Origin: Spirochaetia bacterium UBA5763
GTDB taxonomy: Bacteria; Spirochaetota; UBA4802; UBA5550
NCBI GenBank assembly: GCA_002418835.1
Contig: DIEX01000023.1
Span: 2,129-66,128 of the forward strand
DNA length: 64,000 nucleotides
Reading direction: 5' to 3'
The notes beneath the pieces were generated by a model that saw only the letters and a list, made by a program, of their open reading frames with translations, was not told the DNA's origin and made no database searches. How positions within the stretch are numbered: position 1 is the first letter of the stretch; the number at the start of each line of letters is the position of its first letter. The position numbers were made by a program, and so were the translations under genes. This document shows, piece after piece, positions 42,721-52,191 of the stretch.

Positions 42721-43198
42721 ATGTCAGAGATTTTACCGGCAGAGAGCATAATTAATAAAATATATCAATTTCGTGGATTAAAAGTGATGCTTGATCGGGA
42801 TCTTGCGGAGTTGTATGGAGTAGAAACAAAAAGGCTTAAAGAACAAGTGAAAAGAAATATGGATAGATTCCCGCATGATTTTATGTTTGAGTTAACAAAA
42901 GATTGAAGGTCGAGGTGGAGTCCGCTACCTTCCCTATGCTTTTACCGAACATGGAATTTTGATGCTATCAAATGTTTTGAATAGTGAGAGAGCTGTAAAT
43001 GTCAGTGTACAGATCATTCGTGCTTTTACAAAACTTCGCCAGCTCCTTTCAACACATGAAGAATTGAGAAAGAAAATAGATGAGATGGAGGAGAAATATG
43101 ACCATCAATTCCGGGTTGTATTTGATGCTATTAAGCAACTGATAAATGAGGATTTAAAGCCTAAAAGAGATATCGGTTTTGAGCGTAAAGAGAAGTAA
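42721..43198 (+). pseudogene. Broken ORF6N-domain (phage antirepressor-like) gene
   Basis: The first 61 codons match the start of ORF6N-domain proteins (FRGLKVMLDRDLAELYGVETKRLKEQVKRNMDRFPHDFMFELTKD) and then hit a stop at 42904. In a different frame the family resumes as GRGGVRYLPYAFTEHGILMLSNVLNSERAVNVSVQIIRAFTKLR and runs to the stop at 43196. About 20 residues of the usual middle are missing and the frame has shifted, so a small deletion inactivated the gene. ORF6N/KilA-N proteins are common in phages and mobile islands. This remnant suggests a past insertion beside the MoxR operon. Confidence 0.85.
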
Positions 43199-43358
43199 AT
43201 TAAAAATTGAATATGCACAATATTTAATATAAACATTATTCTCTTTTAAAAACGATATTCTATTGACAAGATTTTAGCTCTGTTTTCTTTTTATTATAAT
43301 AAAAGATCTATAATCTAAAATAACGGAGATATTATAATCTTCAAAGAAGAGGTTGTAA

Positions 43359-45056
43359 ATGCTACTTTTAAACCCCAAAAAATACAATGTTGAGTTTCCT
43401 GACAAAGAGTCAAAGGAAATGATGCTGAAAACCATTGAATGGTTTGAAAAAAAAGGTCTTAAAAAAGTAAAAGAGGACTTTCACAACAGGACCTGGCCGG
43501 AAGATTTCGTAGAGTTTCAGAAACAGCATAAAATTTTCGCTAAACTCCTGACCCCCGCAGGATATGGTGCATCTGATAACAGATGGGATACTTACAGGAT
43601 ATACCACTGGGCTGAACTTATGGGCTTTTATGGCATTGCCTACTGGTATGTATGGGACGTTTCACAGCTCGGTATATGCCCTATATGGATGGGGAGCAAT
43701 GAAGAGGCCAAGCACAAGGCTGCAAAGCTTCTTGAAGAGGGGCATGTATTCGCATTCGGTCTTTCAGAAAAAGAACACGGTGCAGACATCTATTCAAGTG
43801 ATATGATGCTCTATCCGCAGGGTGACGGTACATATAAAGGTAATGGTGATAAGTACTATATTGGAAACGGTAATAAAGCTGCAATGGTTTCCACGTTCGC
43901 AAAAATTGCCGATAGTGATGATTATGTATTCTTCTGCGTCGATTCAAGGCATCCTAATTACGAATGTGTGCAGAACACTGTTGCTCACCAGAACTATGTT
44001 TCTGAATATGCAGTACATGATTATCCGATAACAGAAGCTGATATTACAGAAAAAGGCCCTAAAGCATGGGACAATATGCTTAACACTGTTAACGTATGTA
44101 AGTTCAACCTGGGGCCCGGTGCTGTGGGTATTGCAACACATGCTCTCTATGAGGCAATAGAGCATGCAGCTAACAGAAATCTTTATGGCAAATATGTAAC
44201 AGATTTCCCGCATGTTAAGAATCTTCTCACAGATTCATTCCTCAGAATATGCGCGATGAAGCTCTTCAACCTCAGGGCTGTTGACTATATGAGAACAGCT
44301 TCCAAGGAAGACAGAAGATATCTCCTTTATGATCCTCTCTGTAAAATGAAGGTCACAAGGGAAGGGGAAGAGGTTATTAATCTTCTCTGGGATGTAATTG
44401 CTGCAAAAGGTTTTGAGAAAGATCCTTATTTTGAAATGGCTACACAGGAAATCCGGATGTTCCCTAAACTTGAAGGAACAGTTCATGTTAACATGGCTCT
44501 TGTTGTTAAGTTCATGACAAACTACTTCTTTAAACCTGCGGAGTTCCCTGTAATTCCACAGTGCGGCGGGGCTGTAAACGACGCATTCCTTATGGATCAG
44601 GGCCCCACAAGCGGTCTCGGCAAGATTCAGTTCCATGATTATAATATTGCTTACAACAGCGTGAATCTTCCAAACATCAATGTACTTAAAGAACAGATTG
44701 CTGTGTTCAAGGAGTTTCTTGCAAAGGCTACTCCAACTGCAGAGCAGAACAAAGATATTGATTATCTCCTGGCAATGGGTGAGCTTATGACAGTTGTTGC
44801 TTATGGTCAGCTTATCATAGAAAATGCTCCCATTTATAAAGTTGAAGATGATCTTCTCGACATGATATTTGACGTTCTCGTAAGAGATTTCTCTAAATAT
44901 GCTGTACAGCTTTATCAGAAGAAGAGCAATACACAGGCTCAGCTTGATTACTGTATCAGGATGATCAAGAATCCTGTTGCTGACACAGAGAAGTTTAAAA
45001 GAGTATGGGAAAAATATGTATATCCACTCAAAGATGAATACAGAATGAATCCCTGA
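43359..45056 (+). CDS. Long-form acyl-CoA dehydrogenase (copy 1)
   Basis: A 565-residue flavoprotein of the acyl-CoA dehydrogenase superfamily, longer than the usual 380-residue enzymes. The FAD/substrate region includes FAFGLSEKEHGADIYSSDM and the beta-domain YYIGNGNKAAMVSTFAK. The C-terminal helical domain has AKGFEKDPYFEMATQEIRMFPKLEGTVHVNMAL. The conserved EG(T) segment is where the FAD-binding RxxQxxGG or EGT region lies in the family. AAGAGG precedes the ATG. It is paralogous along its full length to the next gene. The acyl chain and electron acceptor (ETF or other) are unknown, and no etfAB is in the window. Confidence 0.88.
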   Translation: MLLLNPKKYNVEFPDKESKEMMLKTIEWFEKKGLKKVKEDFHNRTWPEDFVEFQKQHKIFAKLLTPAGYGASDNRWDTYRIYHWAELMGFYGIAYWYVWDVSQLGICPIWMGSNEEAKHKAAKLLEEGHVFAFGLSEKEHGADIYSSDMMLYPQGDGTYKGNGDKYYIGNGNKAAMVSTFAKIADSDDYVFFCVDSRHPNYECVQNTVAHQNYVSEYAVHDYPITEADITEKGPKAWDNMLNTVNVCKFNLGPGAVGIATHALYEAIEHAANRNLYGKYVTDFPHVKNLLTDSFLRICAMKLFNLRAVDYMRTASKEDRRYLLYDPLCKMKVTREGEEVINLLWDVIAAKGFEKDPYFEMATQEIRMFPKLEGTVHVNMALVVKFMTNYFFKPAEFPVIPQCGGAVNDAFLMDQGPTSGLGKIQFHDYNIAYNSVNLPNINVLKEQIAVFKEFLAKATPTAEQNKDIDYLLAMGELMTVVAYGQLIIENAPIYKVEDDLLDMIFDVLVRDFSKYAVQLYQKKSNTQAQLDYCIRMIKNPVADTEKFKRVWEKYVYPLKDEYRMNP

Positions 45057-45078
45057 TTTTCTTTATGAATAATTATTT

Positions 45079-45112
45079 AAAAAAAACCGCTTCGAAAGAA
45101 GCGGTTTTTTTT
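45079..45112 (+). terminator. Terminator of acyl-CoA dehydrogenase copy 1
   Basis: A 13-bp or longer perfect stem (A-run plus CCGCTTC) around a GAAA tetraloop, followed by a T-run; about 25 bp after the stop. Confidence 0.92.
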
Positions 45113-45333
45113 GGTTTTATCTGATATAGACATTATATTTTTTATCTGAATCAACCATTCGGATTTATAAATCTGAATATGAAACGCTTGTTTATTTTAT
45201 TAAATTCTATTGACAAAAAAGAACAGTGTTTTCTTTTATAAACATCATTATGATTAACAGAGGTCGTTAAATAACATCTGTTTTTTATTAGGTTGAACTT
45301 TTCGAGGTTTATTATAAGTTAAAGGAGTTCGTT
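45113..45333 (+). promoter_or_regulatory. Upstream region of acyl-CoA dehydrogenase copy 2
   Basis: TTGACA at 45210-45215 preceded by ATTCTA and followed 11 bases later by TGTTTTCTTTT. The same arrangement stands before copy 1 (TTGACA at 43263-43268, TGTTTTCTTTTT at 43281). It is a shared, probably regulatory block; no typical -10 at 17 bases was found. Confidence 0.45.
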
Positions 45334-47049
45334 ATGAGCATACTACTTAATCCCAAGAAGTACAGAGACAGGGGCTACCCTGATGAAAGATCCAGAGAGA
45401 TCATGCTTAAAACCATTGAATGGTTTGAGAAAAAGGGCCTTGCAAAACAGAAAGAAGCTTATCACAACAGGGAGTGGTGCGAAGACTGGCAGAAGTTTGT
45501 AACAGAGGAACGGATTTTTGAAACAATATTCCTCCCGAAAGGCTACGGAGATGATCCGAACCAGTATTACAGCACATATAGAAATTATGAATTCTCTGAG
45601 ATATGCGGTTTCTATGGCGGAGCTTACTGGTACACATACCACGTATCTACGCTGGGACTCGATCCTGTTCTCCTCGGAGATAATGAAGAAGCTAAACACA
45701 AAGCTGCTGCAAAACTGAAGCAGAACGCGTTCTGTGCTTTCGGTCTTTCTGAGAAGGAGCATGGAGCTGACATATACTCCTCAGAAATGAAGCTCTATCC
45801 GAAAGGTGACGGAACATGGGTCGCAAACGGAAGCAAATACTATATCGGTAATGGTAATGTCGCCAGCACAGTAACGGTTTTCGCAAAGTTTGCTGACACA
45901 GATGAATATGTATTCTTTGTGGTGGATTCTGCTCATCCGAATTATGAGTGCGTGAAAAACGTTATTGATGCAAACCAGCAGTATGTTGCTGAATTCGCTC
46001 TGCATGATTATCCTATTACTGAAGCAGACATTCTCTCAAGAGGATCTAAAGCATGGGATGACATGCTTAATACAATAAATATCTGTAAATTTAATATAGG
46101 TTCAGGTGCCACAGGTATATGTACACACTCACTCTATGAGTCACTGAACCATGCTTATCACAGGGAACTTTACGGAAAGAAAGTAACAGAATTTGCTCAT
46201 GTCAAGAGACTCTTCTCTGATGCATGGCTCAGGATCATGGGGATGAAACTTTTCGGACTCAGGGCAACTGACTACATGAGGATCGCAAACGAGAACGATA
46301 AGAGATATCTCCTGTTCAACCCGATTATGAAGATGAAGGTTGCTATTCAGGGTGAGACAGTTCATGAACACCTCTTTGATATAATTGCTGCAAGGGGTTT
46401 TGAGAAGGATATGTACTTCGAGCAGGCTGTTGCGGAGCTCAGAGGTTTTCCGAAACTTGAAGGAACACGTCATGTAAACATGGCTCTCATCGCCAAACTT
46501 ATTCCGAGCTATATGTTCATGCCGGGTCAGTTCGAAGAGATCGGAAGGATCACTGACAACAGGAACGACGATTTCATGTTTAAACAGGGACCGACAAAAG
46601 CTTACGCGAAGACCAAGTTTCATGATTACAACGTCGCTTATAACAGCCTTGCACACCTCCCGAATGTAAAGGTGTTCATGGAGCAGATCCAGGCGTATAA
46701 AGAATACCTCATGGTTTCCGGACAGGATCTCATGAAGCAGATGATGGAGTTCGATTATCTCCTTGCGGTTGGTGAACTCTTCACTATGGTTGCCTACGGT
46801 CACCTCATCATAGAAAGCGCTAAGATTGAGAAGATAAGTGACGCGGTTATGAACCAGATGTTCGACCTCTATGTCCGTGACTTCTCTGCGTTCGCAATGG
46901 GGCTTTATGGAATGCCGCTTAACTCAGATGCGCAGCTTGAGAAGATACAGAAGATGTTCAAAAGGCCTGTGCCGAATAAAGAGGAATTTGAAAAAGTTCT
47001 TCAGGAAGAGGTTTACAGCCTGGTTGATGTATATCACCAGAATCCCTGA
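45334..47049 (+). CDS. Long-form acyl-CoA dehydrogenase (copy 2)
   Basis: A 571-residue paralogue of the preceding gene. It opens with the same SILLNPKKY and IEWFEKKGLAKQKEAYHNR segments and shares CAFGLSEKEHGADIYSSEM, YYIGNGNVAS, ARGFEKDMYFEQAVAELRGFPKLEGTRHVNMAL and the C-terminal QNP end. AAAGGAG precedes the ATG. The two genes have separate terminators and similar upstream blocks, so each is its own transcription unit. They may make subunits of one complex or act on different chain lengths. Catalysis is inferred from fold only, as the catalytic glutamate could not be fixed by eye. Confidence 0.88.
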   Translation: MSILLNPKKYRDRGYPDERSREIMLKTIEWFEKKGLAKQKEAYHNREWCEDWQKFVTEERIFETIFLPKGYGDDPNQYYSTYRNYEFSEICGFYGGAYWYTYHVSTLGLDPVLLGDNEEAKHKAAAKLKQNAFCAFGLSEKEHGADIYSSEMKLYPKGDGTWVANGSKYYIGNGNVASTVTVFAKFADTDEYVFFVVDSAHPNYECVKNVIDANQQYVAEFALHDYPITEADILSRGSKAWDDMLNTINICKFNIGSGATGICTHSLYESLNHAYHRELYGKKVTEFAHVKRLFSDAWLRIMGMKLFGLRATDYMRIANENDKRYLLFNPIMKMKVAIQGETVHEHLFDIIAARGFEKDMYFEQAVAELRGFPKLEGTRHVNMALIAKLIPSYMFMPGQFEEIGRITDNRNDDFMFKQGPTKAYAKTKFHDYNVAYNSLAHLPNVKVFMEQIQAYKEYLMVSGQDLMKQMMEFDYLLAVGELFTMVAYGHLIIESAKIEKISDAVMNQMFDLYVRDFSAFAMGLYGMPLNSDAQLEKIQKMFKRPVPNKEEFEKVLQEEVYSLVDVYHQNP

Positions 47050-47084
47050 TTCTGATTATATATTTAATTTTAGCTGAATTAAAG

Positions 47085-47125
47085 ATTAGGAGAGGCTCCG
47101 TTAACGGGCTTCTCCTCTTTTTTTT
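47085..47125 (+). terminator. Terminator of acyl-CoA dehydrogenase copy 2
   Basis: AGGAGA and TCTCCT arms with an inner CCG/CGG pair, then a run of nine T; starts 36 bp after the stop. Confidence 0.88.
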
Positions 47126-47161
47126 GATTATAGCAGCAAACTATTGAATTAGCTCTTTTTG

Positions 47162-47209
47162 GTCATTGCAAGGAGCGGCCTTCACTCACTGAAGGTCGTT
47201 CGCAATAAC
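47162..47209. repeat. REP-like hairpin
   Basis: GTCATTGC and GCAATAAC outer arms with an inner CCTTCA/TGAAGG stem around a 5-base loop. It lies between a terminator and the convergent HD-GYP gene. It resembles the dispersed GTCATTGC-type elements of other genomes and perhaps the element at 20231. Confidence 0.6.
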
Positions 47210-47242
47210 ATGGTTTAAATGATTCATTATTTGCTTACTCAA

Positions 47243-48466
47243 TCACTCTGCTTCAGGATATTTTTCTCTGATAGATTTAATTACATCTATACATTCAAAG
47301 AAAATTTCAACGATCTCAGGGTCAAATTTTCTGCCGGAAAGTTCTGTTATTTCCTTGAATACCTCTTTCTCCGCCCATGATTCCTTGTAAACCCTCCTTG
47401 AAGAGAGAGCGTCATAAACATCCGCAAGCGCTGTTATTCTTCCGAATAACGGAATCTCATCACCCTTCAGAGGCAGAGGATTCCCTTCAAAATCTTTTTC
47501 CAGAGGGAGCCCTGTAGCAAGGTCTATTCTGCCGGGGTAACCTGTACCGTCCCAGTTTTCATGGTGTGTCAGAGCAACATCCCGTGCAGTTTCATCAATC
47601 TTGGACTGTGCATCAATAAATATCTTCGCACCCTGATATGTATGGGATTTCATTATTTCAAACTCCTCCCTTGAAAAGCGTGCAGGCTTTTTTAATATCA
47701 GGTCGGAGATAGCTACTTTCCCTATGTCGTGCAGCATGGCTGCCATTCTAAGGGTGTCCCTGTTCTCCTGTATCTCCTCAGCCGATTTTCCGTGATGTTT
47801 AGCCCAGAGTTCGTACATCTCAACTGAGTATGATGCAACTCTGTTTACATGGGCCCCTGTCTCCTTTGGGTCCCGAAGTTCCGCCATCTGTATCATCCGG
47901 AGTATCAGCGCCCGCGTCATCTGTGCCTTCTGTATAACCATGCTGGCCATGCCTGCAAAATGGTTCACATATAGCATATCCTCTTCAGAAAAAACAGTTA
48001 TGGCTTCATTGGAATTTTTAGGATTTATTATCTGCATAACACCGAGAATATCATCCCTTTCATTTTTCAGAGGGATTGTCATAACAGATTTTGTTCTGTA
48101 AGATGCTTTCTCATCAAATGACCTGTCGAAGCCGTAGGGCTTCCCCTGAATAGAATAAACATCCTGCTCAACAAGAGTTTCCCCTGTCATGGCCGCATAA
48201 CCTGAGAGAGACTTCTGTGTGATAGGGAGGCTGAAGCTTGAATAGATCAGCTTTTTCCCCTTTGGCAGCCGAGCGGAAAGCGTATCATTCTGAGCATGTG
48301 TAAAGATAAGGTTTTCCCTGTTCTTTATGTAGATTGTCCCTGCGTCAGCACCGGCAATTTTACGTGTCTCAAAAAGTATACGCTCCAGGAGTATATCAAG
48401 ATCCTGAACCGTGTTTATAACTGAACCGAGTTTTATTATCTCTTTAAGCTTATCATTTTCTTTCAT
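47243..48466 (-). CDS. GAF-HD-GYP domain cyclic-di-GMP phosphodiesterase
   Basis: A 407-residue protein with an N-terminal GAF domain (about 20-170, with VMQIINPK and VFSEEDMLYVNHFAGMAS) and a C-terminal HD-GYP domain. The HD motif is in MLHDIGKVAI, and the GYP motif GTGYPGRIDLATGLP is complete, as are KSHTYQGA and HHENWDGTGYP. HD-GYP proteins hydrolyse cyclic-di-GMP and control motility and adhesion. No membrane helix is seen. It is a single gene, convergent with the acyl-CoA dehydrogenase. Confidence 0.92.
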   Translation of the reverse strand: MKENDKLKEIIKLGSVINTVQDLDILLERILFETRKIAGADAGTIYIKNRENLIFTHAQNDTLSARLPKGKKLIYSSFSLPITQKSLSGYAAMTGETLVEQDVYSIQGKPYGFDRSFDEKASYRTKSVMTIPLKNERDDILGVMQIINPKNSNEAITVFSEEDMLYVNHFAGMASMVIQKAQMTRALILRMIQMAELRDPKETGAHVNRVASYSVEMYELWAKHHGKSAEEIQENRDTLRMAAMLHDIGKVAISDLILKKPARFSREEFEIMKSHTYQGAKIFIDAQSKIDETARDVALTHHENWDGTGYPGRIDLATGLPLEKDFEGNPLPLKGDEIPLFGRITALADVYDALSSRRVYKESWAEKEVFKEITELSGRKFDPEIVEIFFECIDVIKSIREKYPEAE

Positions 48467-48626
48467 ATTGTTAACCTGAGTATTAATTTAATAAAAAAAT
48501 GGGATGTTGTCATAAAGTTTTTAACAATAACACAGGATGCAGTTTTTTAATAAAAAAATTTTTAAAAAAAAAGGGGCGATAATCGTATCATTAAGAGTTT
48601 AATATTTTTTTTTCGGGAGTTTACTA

Positions 48627-49781
48627 ATGACAAGCGAACTGACTTTATCAGCTATTTATTTATCAATTCTCTCTTCACAGGCAAAACTCCGGTTATATGA
48701 CAGTCTCTGGAGCGATCCGCGTGAGATTAAATCCCAACTTAACAAATCACAGTGTACAACTCAGGATCATATAGCGGAAATTTACGGCAGGGATCCTGTA
48801 CTCGCTTCAGAGGCCATTGCTGAGAGATGCTATAAGAAAAACATATCTGTCATACCTTTCCAGGATGAGAGGTATCCACCTCTGCTGAGAGAGATACACA
48901 GGCCTCCGCTGATTATTTATGCCAGAGGGGTGATCACAAATGGAAAGATGATTTCAATTGTCGGTACGCGAAATTCAGACAGACTGAGCGAGGAGATAAC
49001 ATTGAAGTTATCTTCAGCACTTTCAACTGCCGGTTACTGTATCGTAAGCGGAATGGCATACGGAATTGACCGGTTCGCTCATCTCGGAGCACTGAATTCA
49101 GGGGGGTGTACAACTGGTGTGCTTCCGGGTGGAATTGATACGATCTATCCCTATAGAAACAGAGATATTTATAGTATGATTGCCGCTTCCGGAAAATCCT
49201 CTGTTATCTCTGAATATCCCCCGGGGATAAAATCCGGGCAGAAATGGACCTTTGCAAGAAGAAATAGAATAATAAGCGGAGTATCCCCGGCTATTGTTGT
49301 TGTGCAGGCGCCAAAGGGGAGCGGAGCTATGATAACAGCACGTTATGCAATAGAACAGAACCGTGAGGTTTTTGTATGTCCGGGGCATACTTTTGATGAT
49401 AACTATGAGGGGTGCCATGATCTTATACGTGATGGGGCTTCAATAGTTTCGCGTGTTGAGGATATTTTATCTGTAATTGAACCTGGCTACGGCGGATTAA
49501 TAAGCTACTCTGACAAAGGAGGGTTAAAGGATACTGCTGATACTTCTGAAGTTTGCGTTAAGCCGGAATTCATTGCTCCGGCAAAACCGGACAGGGCTGA
49601 TTTTTCAGCTTATTCAGGAATTGAGAGAGAACTGCTTGAATCTATTGCCTCAGGCAATGCGGATATTGATAAATTTACACGGAGCTCCTCCTGCTCGCCT
49701 GAGGCAGTGCTTGGCGCAATAACTGTTCTTGAGATAGAGGGTGTCATCACAAGGAAAGGAAACACTCTGCTGCTGAAGTGA
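48627..49781 (+). CDS. dprA: DprA DNA-processing protein
   Basis: A 384-residue canonical DprA, which loads RecA on single-stranded DNA in transformation. The Rossmann domain has VGTRNSD, SGMAYGIDRFAHLGAL, GGIDTIYPYRNRDIY, FARRNRIISGVSPAIVVVQAPKGSGAMITA and FVCPGH. A C-terminal winged helix (about 320-384) ends the protein. The dprA-topA-xer order is widely conserved in bacteria. A divergent paralogue is at 30270. Confidence 0.94.
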   Translation: MTSELTLSAIYLSILSSQAKLRLYDSLWSDPREIKSQLNKSQCTTQDHIAEIYGRDPVLASEAIAERCYKKNISVIPFQDERYPPLLREIHRPPLIIYARGVITNGKMISIVGTRNSDRLSEEITLKLSSALSTAGYCIVSGMAYGIDRFAHLGALNSGGCTTGVLPGGIDTIYPYRNRDIYSMIAASGKSSVISEYPPGIKSGQKWTFARRNRIISGVSPAIVVVQAPKGSGAMITARYAIEQNREVFVCPGHTFDDNYEGCHDLIRDGASIVSRVEDILSVIEPGYGGLISYSDKGGLKDTADTSEVCVKPEFIAPAKPDRADFSAYSGIERELLESIASGNADIDKFTRSSSCSPEAVLGAITVLEIEGVITRKGNTLLLK

Positions 49782-50076
49782 TAATTTTGAATAAAGAGAG
49801 GGACAGATATTCCGGGTGAATCTGCATTTTTTTGCAACCTGAACATGATTTTTGATTCGTAAAGAATTATTTGACAAAAAGAAATCGATTCAGTATTGAT
49901 TGCTATACTTGTTTTCAGAATATACTATTTTTTATTGAATAATGTTAATTGCTGATATATTGATAAATTTCTTCACAAAGTGACTCTGAAGACATAAAAG
50001 ATTTCAATAAAATATGAATAATTGATTAAATATGTTCATGTTTTCGATTAACTACTAAAAAACTGGAAAGGTTGGA
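49782..50076. promoter_or_regulatory. AT-rich region between dprA and topA
   Basis: A 295-bp stretch with no credible gene. TTGACA at 49871-49876 is a possible -35. TATTGA follows at 17 bases and TATACT at 28 bases, both imperfect. It probably holds the topA promoter. Confidence 0.35.
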
Positions 50077-52191
50077 ATGGCAAAAAACATTAAACCTGAT
50101 ACTCTCGTCATTGTGGAGTCACCTTCAAAGGCAAAGACTATCAATAAATACTTAGGCAAGAATTACATTATTTCCTCTTCTGTGGGGCATATTATTGATC
50201 TCCCGAAATCCAGACTTGCGATAGATATTGAGCACGGTTTTAAGCCGGAATATATAACAATAAGGGGTAAAGCAAAAATACTGAATGAGCTTAAAAAACA
50301 GGCTGCCTCAGTATCCAATGTGCTTCTTGCAACTGACCCTGACCGTGAAGGGGAGGCTATATCATGGCATCTCTCCAATGCTCTGTCTCTGAAAAACAGT
50401 AATATAAAAAGGATCGAATTCAATGAGATCACTGAAACTGCAGTCAAAGAGGCAGTTGCCCATCCTAGAGAGATAAATACTGATCTTGTCAATGCACAGC
50501 AGGCAAGGAGGATCCTGGACAGGATTGTAGGTTATTACCTGAGCCCCATCCTCTGGAAAAAGGTCAAGCGCGGCCTCTCTGCGGGGAGAGTGCAGTCTGC
50601 CGCCCTTAAAGTTATATGTGACCGCGAGGAGGAGATTGAGAAGTTTATCCCTCAGGAGTACTGGAGCATAGATGCTGAATGTACACATGGCGGAAAAAGT
50701 TTCACAGCTTCGCTCAGTCAGTATAAAAATGAAAAGGTCAGGCTCACCAATAAAACCGAAGTAGACACTGTCCTCAATTCTATTACAGATAAAAAACTTA
50801 CTGTCTCTGAAATTAAAAAGCAGGAGAGGAGGAGAAAACCTCCTGCGCCATATATAACCAGCAGGATGCAGCAGGATGCAGCAAACAGGCTTGGATTCAC
50901 TTCCAAAAAAACCATGATGGTGGCGCAGCAGTTATATGAAGGTATTGATATTACAGGAGCAGGCCCGGTTGGTCTTATAACATACATGAGAACTGACTCA
51001 ACAAGGATCTCTGAAAACGCGATACAGATGGCAAGGAGCTATATTTCGGAAAACTTCAAGCCGGAGCATCTCCCTGAAACACCAAATATTTATAAAGCAA
51101 AAAAGAACGCACAGGACGCTCACGAAGCGATACGCCCGTCAGATGTACACAGGACTCCTGACTCAATAAAGGGTGACCTTTCACGTGACCAGTACAGGCT
51201 TTATGATCTTATATGGAGAAGATTCGTCGCGAGCCAGATGACTGCGGAGGTCACTGAGACAATCACAGTAAACCTGGCATGTGAGGATTATATTTTCAGA
51301 GCGAACGGGAACAAGGTACTGTTCGCCGGATTTACTGAGGTTGAGAAACAGAGCAAATCTGAAAAGACCACTCTCCCTTCATTAAAGGAGAATGATATAA
51401 TTGAAGTTTTTGTCATCAATCCTGAACAGCATTTCACAACACCGCCTCCAAGATACAATGACGCCTCACTGGTGAAATTTCTCGAAGAATCAGGTATCGG
51501 CAGGCCGTCAACTTATGCGCCTACAATTGACACTCTTCAGAAGAGATATTACATTACCCGCTCGGGGAAGCAGCTTATACCGACGATTCTCGGTAAGATA
51601 GTAAACAATATAATGTCCAATAATTTTTCATCACTGGTCTCTGTAGACTTTACTGCTGAGATGGAGGAGAAACTTGATAAGGTTGAAAGCTCTGAAATCG
51701 ACTGGGTAAAGATGCTGGATGAGTTTTACTCTCCATTCAAAGATCTTGTTGAACAGGCGGAGCATAATATCGAGGAGATGAAAGGTATCCTTGATGAAGA
51801 GACCGATTATGTCTGTGAAAAATGCGGCAGAAAGATGATGAAAAAGCTCGGCAGGTTCGGGTTCTTCCTTGCCTGTTCAGGGTTTCCCGAATGCCGCAGT
51901 GCTAAGTCTCTACCTCTCGGGAAATGTCCAAAGTGCGATGGAGATGTTGTAAAGCGGGCATCATCTGGAGGCAAGGGGGCATTTTACGGATGCAGTAATT
52001 ATCCGGCATGTGATTTTCTCACAAGAGAAGTCCCGTCAGAAAGGAACTGTCCCAACTGTGAAAAACTTCTCTTTGTTAAAAAGATCAAAGGGAGAGGGGA
52101 GGAACTAAACTGCCTGAATCCTGATTGCGGCTTCAAGGTCGAACTCCTTGATGACGCCCCGGCTCCGCAGGAGGAGGAACAGGATAGTTGA
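50077..52191 (+). CDS. topA: DNA topoisomerase I
   Basis: A 704-residue type IA topoisomerase that relaxes negative supercoils. The Toprim domain starts at VIVESPSKAKTINKYLG with the acidic triad in ATDPDREGEAISWHL. The active-site tyrosine is in GLITYMRTDSTRIS. Three C-terminal zinc-ribbon-like units follow (CEKCGRKM, CPKCDGDVV with CSNYPAC, CPNCEKLL with CLNPDC). The length is normal. GGAAAGGTTGG precedes the ATG. It overlaps the xer gene. Confidence 0.97.
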   Translation: MAKNIKPDTLVIVESPSKAKTINKYLGKNYIISSSVGHIIDLPKSRLAIDIEHGFKPEYITIRGKAKILNELKKQAASVSNVLLATDPDREGEAISWHLSNALSLKNSNIKRIEFNEITETAVKEAVAHPREINTDLVNAQQARRILDRIVGYYLSPILWKKVKRGLSAGRVQSAALKVICDREEEIEKFIPQEYWSIDAECTHGGKSFTASLSQYKNEKVRLTNKTEVDTVLNSITDKKLTVSEIKKQERRRKPPAPYITSRMQQDAANRLGFTSKKTMMVAQQLYEGIDITGAGPVGLITYMRTDSTRISENAIQMARSYISENFKPEHLPETPNIYKAKKNAQDAHEAIRPSDVHRTPDSIKGDLSRDQYRLYDLIWRRFVASQMTAEVTETITVNLACEDYIFRANGNKVLFAGFTEVEKQSKSEKTTLPSLKENDIIEVFVINPEQHFTTPPPRYNDASLVKFLEESGIGRPSTYAPTIDTLQKRYYITRSGKQLIPTILGKIVNNIMSNNFSSLVSVDFTAEMEEKLDKVESSEIDWVKMLDEFYSPFKDLVEQAEHNIEEMKGILDEETDYVCEKCGRKMMKKLGRFGFFLACSGFPECRSAKSLPLGKCPKCDGDVVKRASSGGKGAFYGCSNYPACDFLTREVPSERNCPNCEKLLFVKKIKGRGEELNCLNPDCGFKVELLDDAPAPQEEEQDS

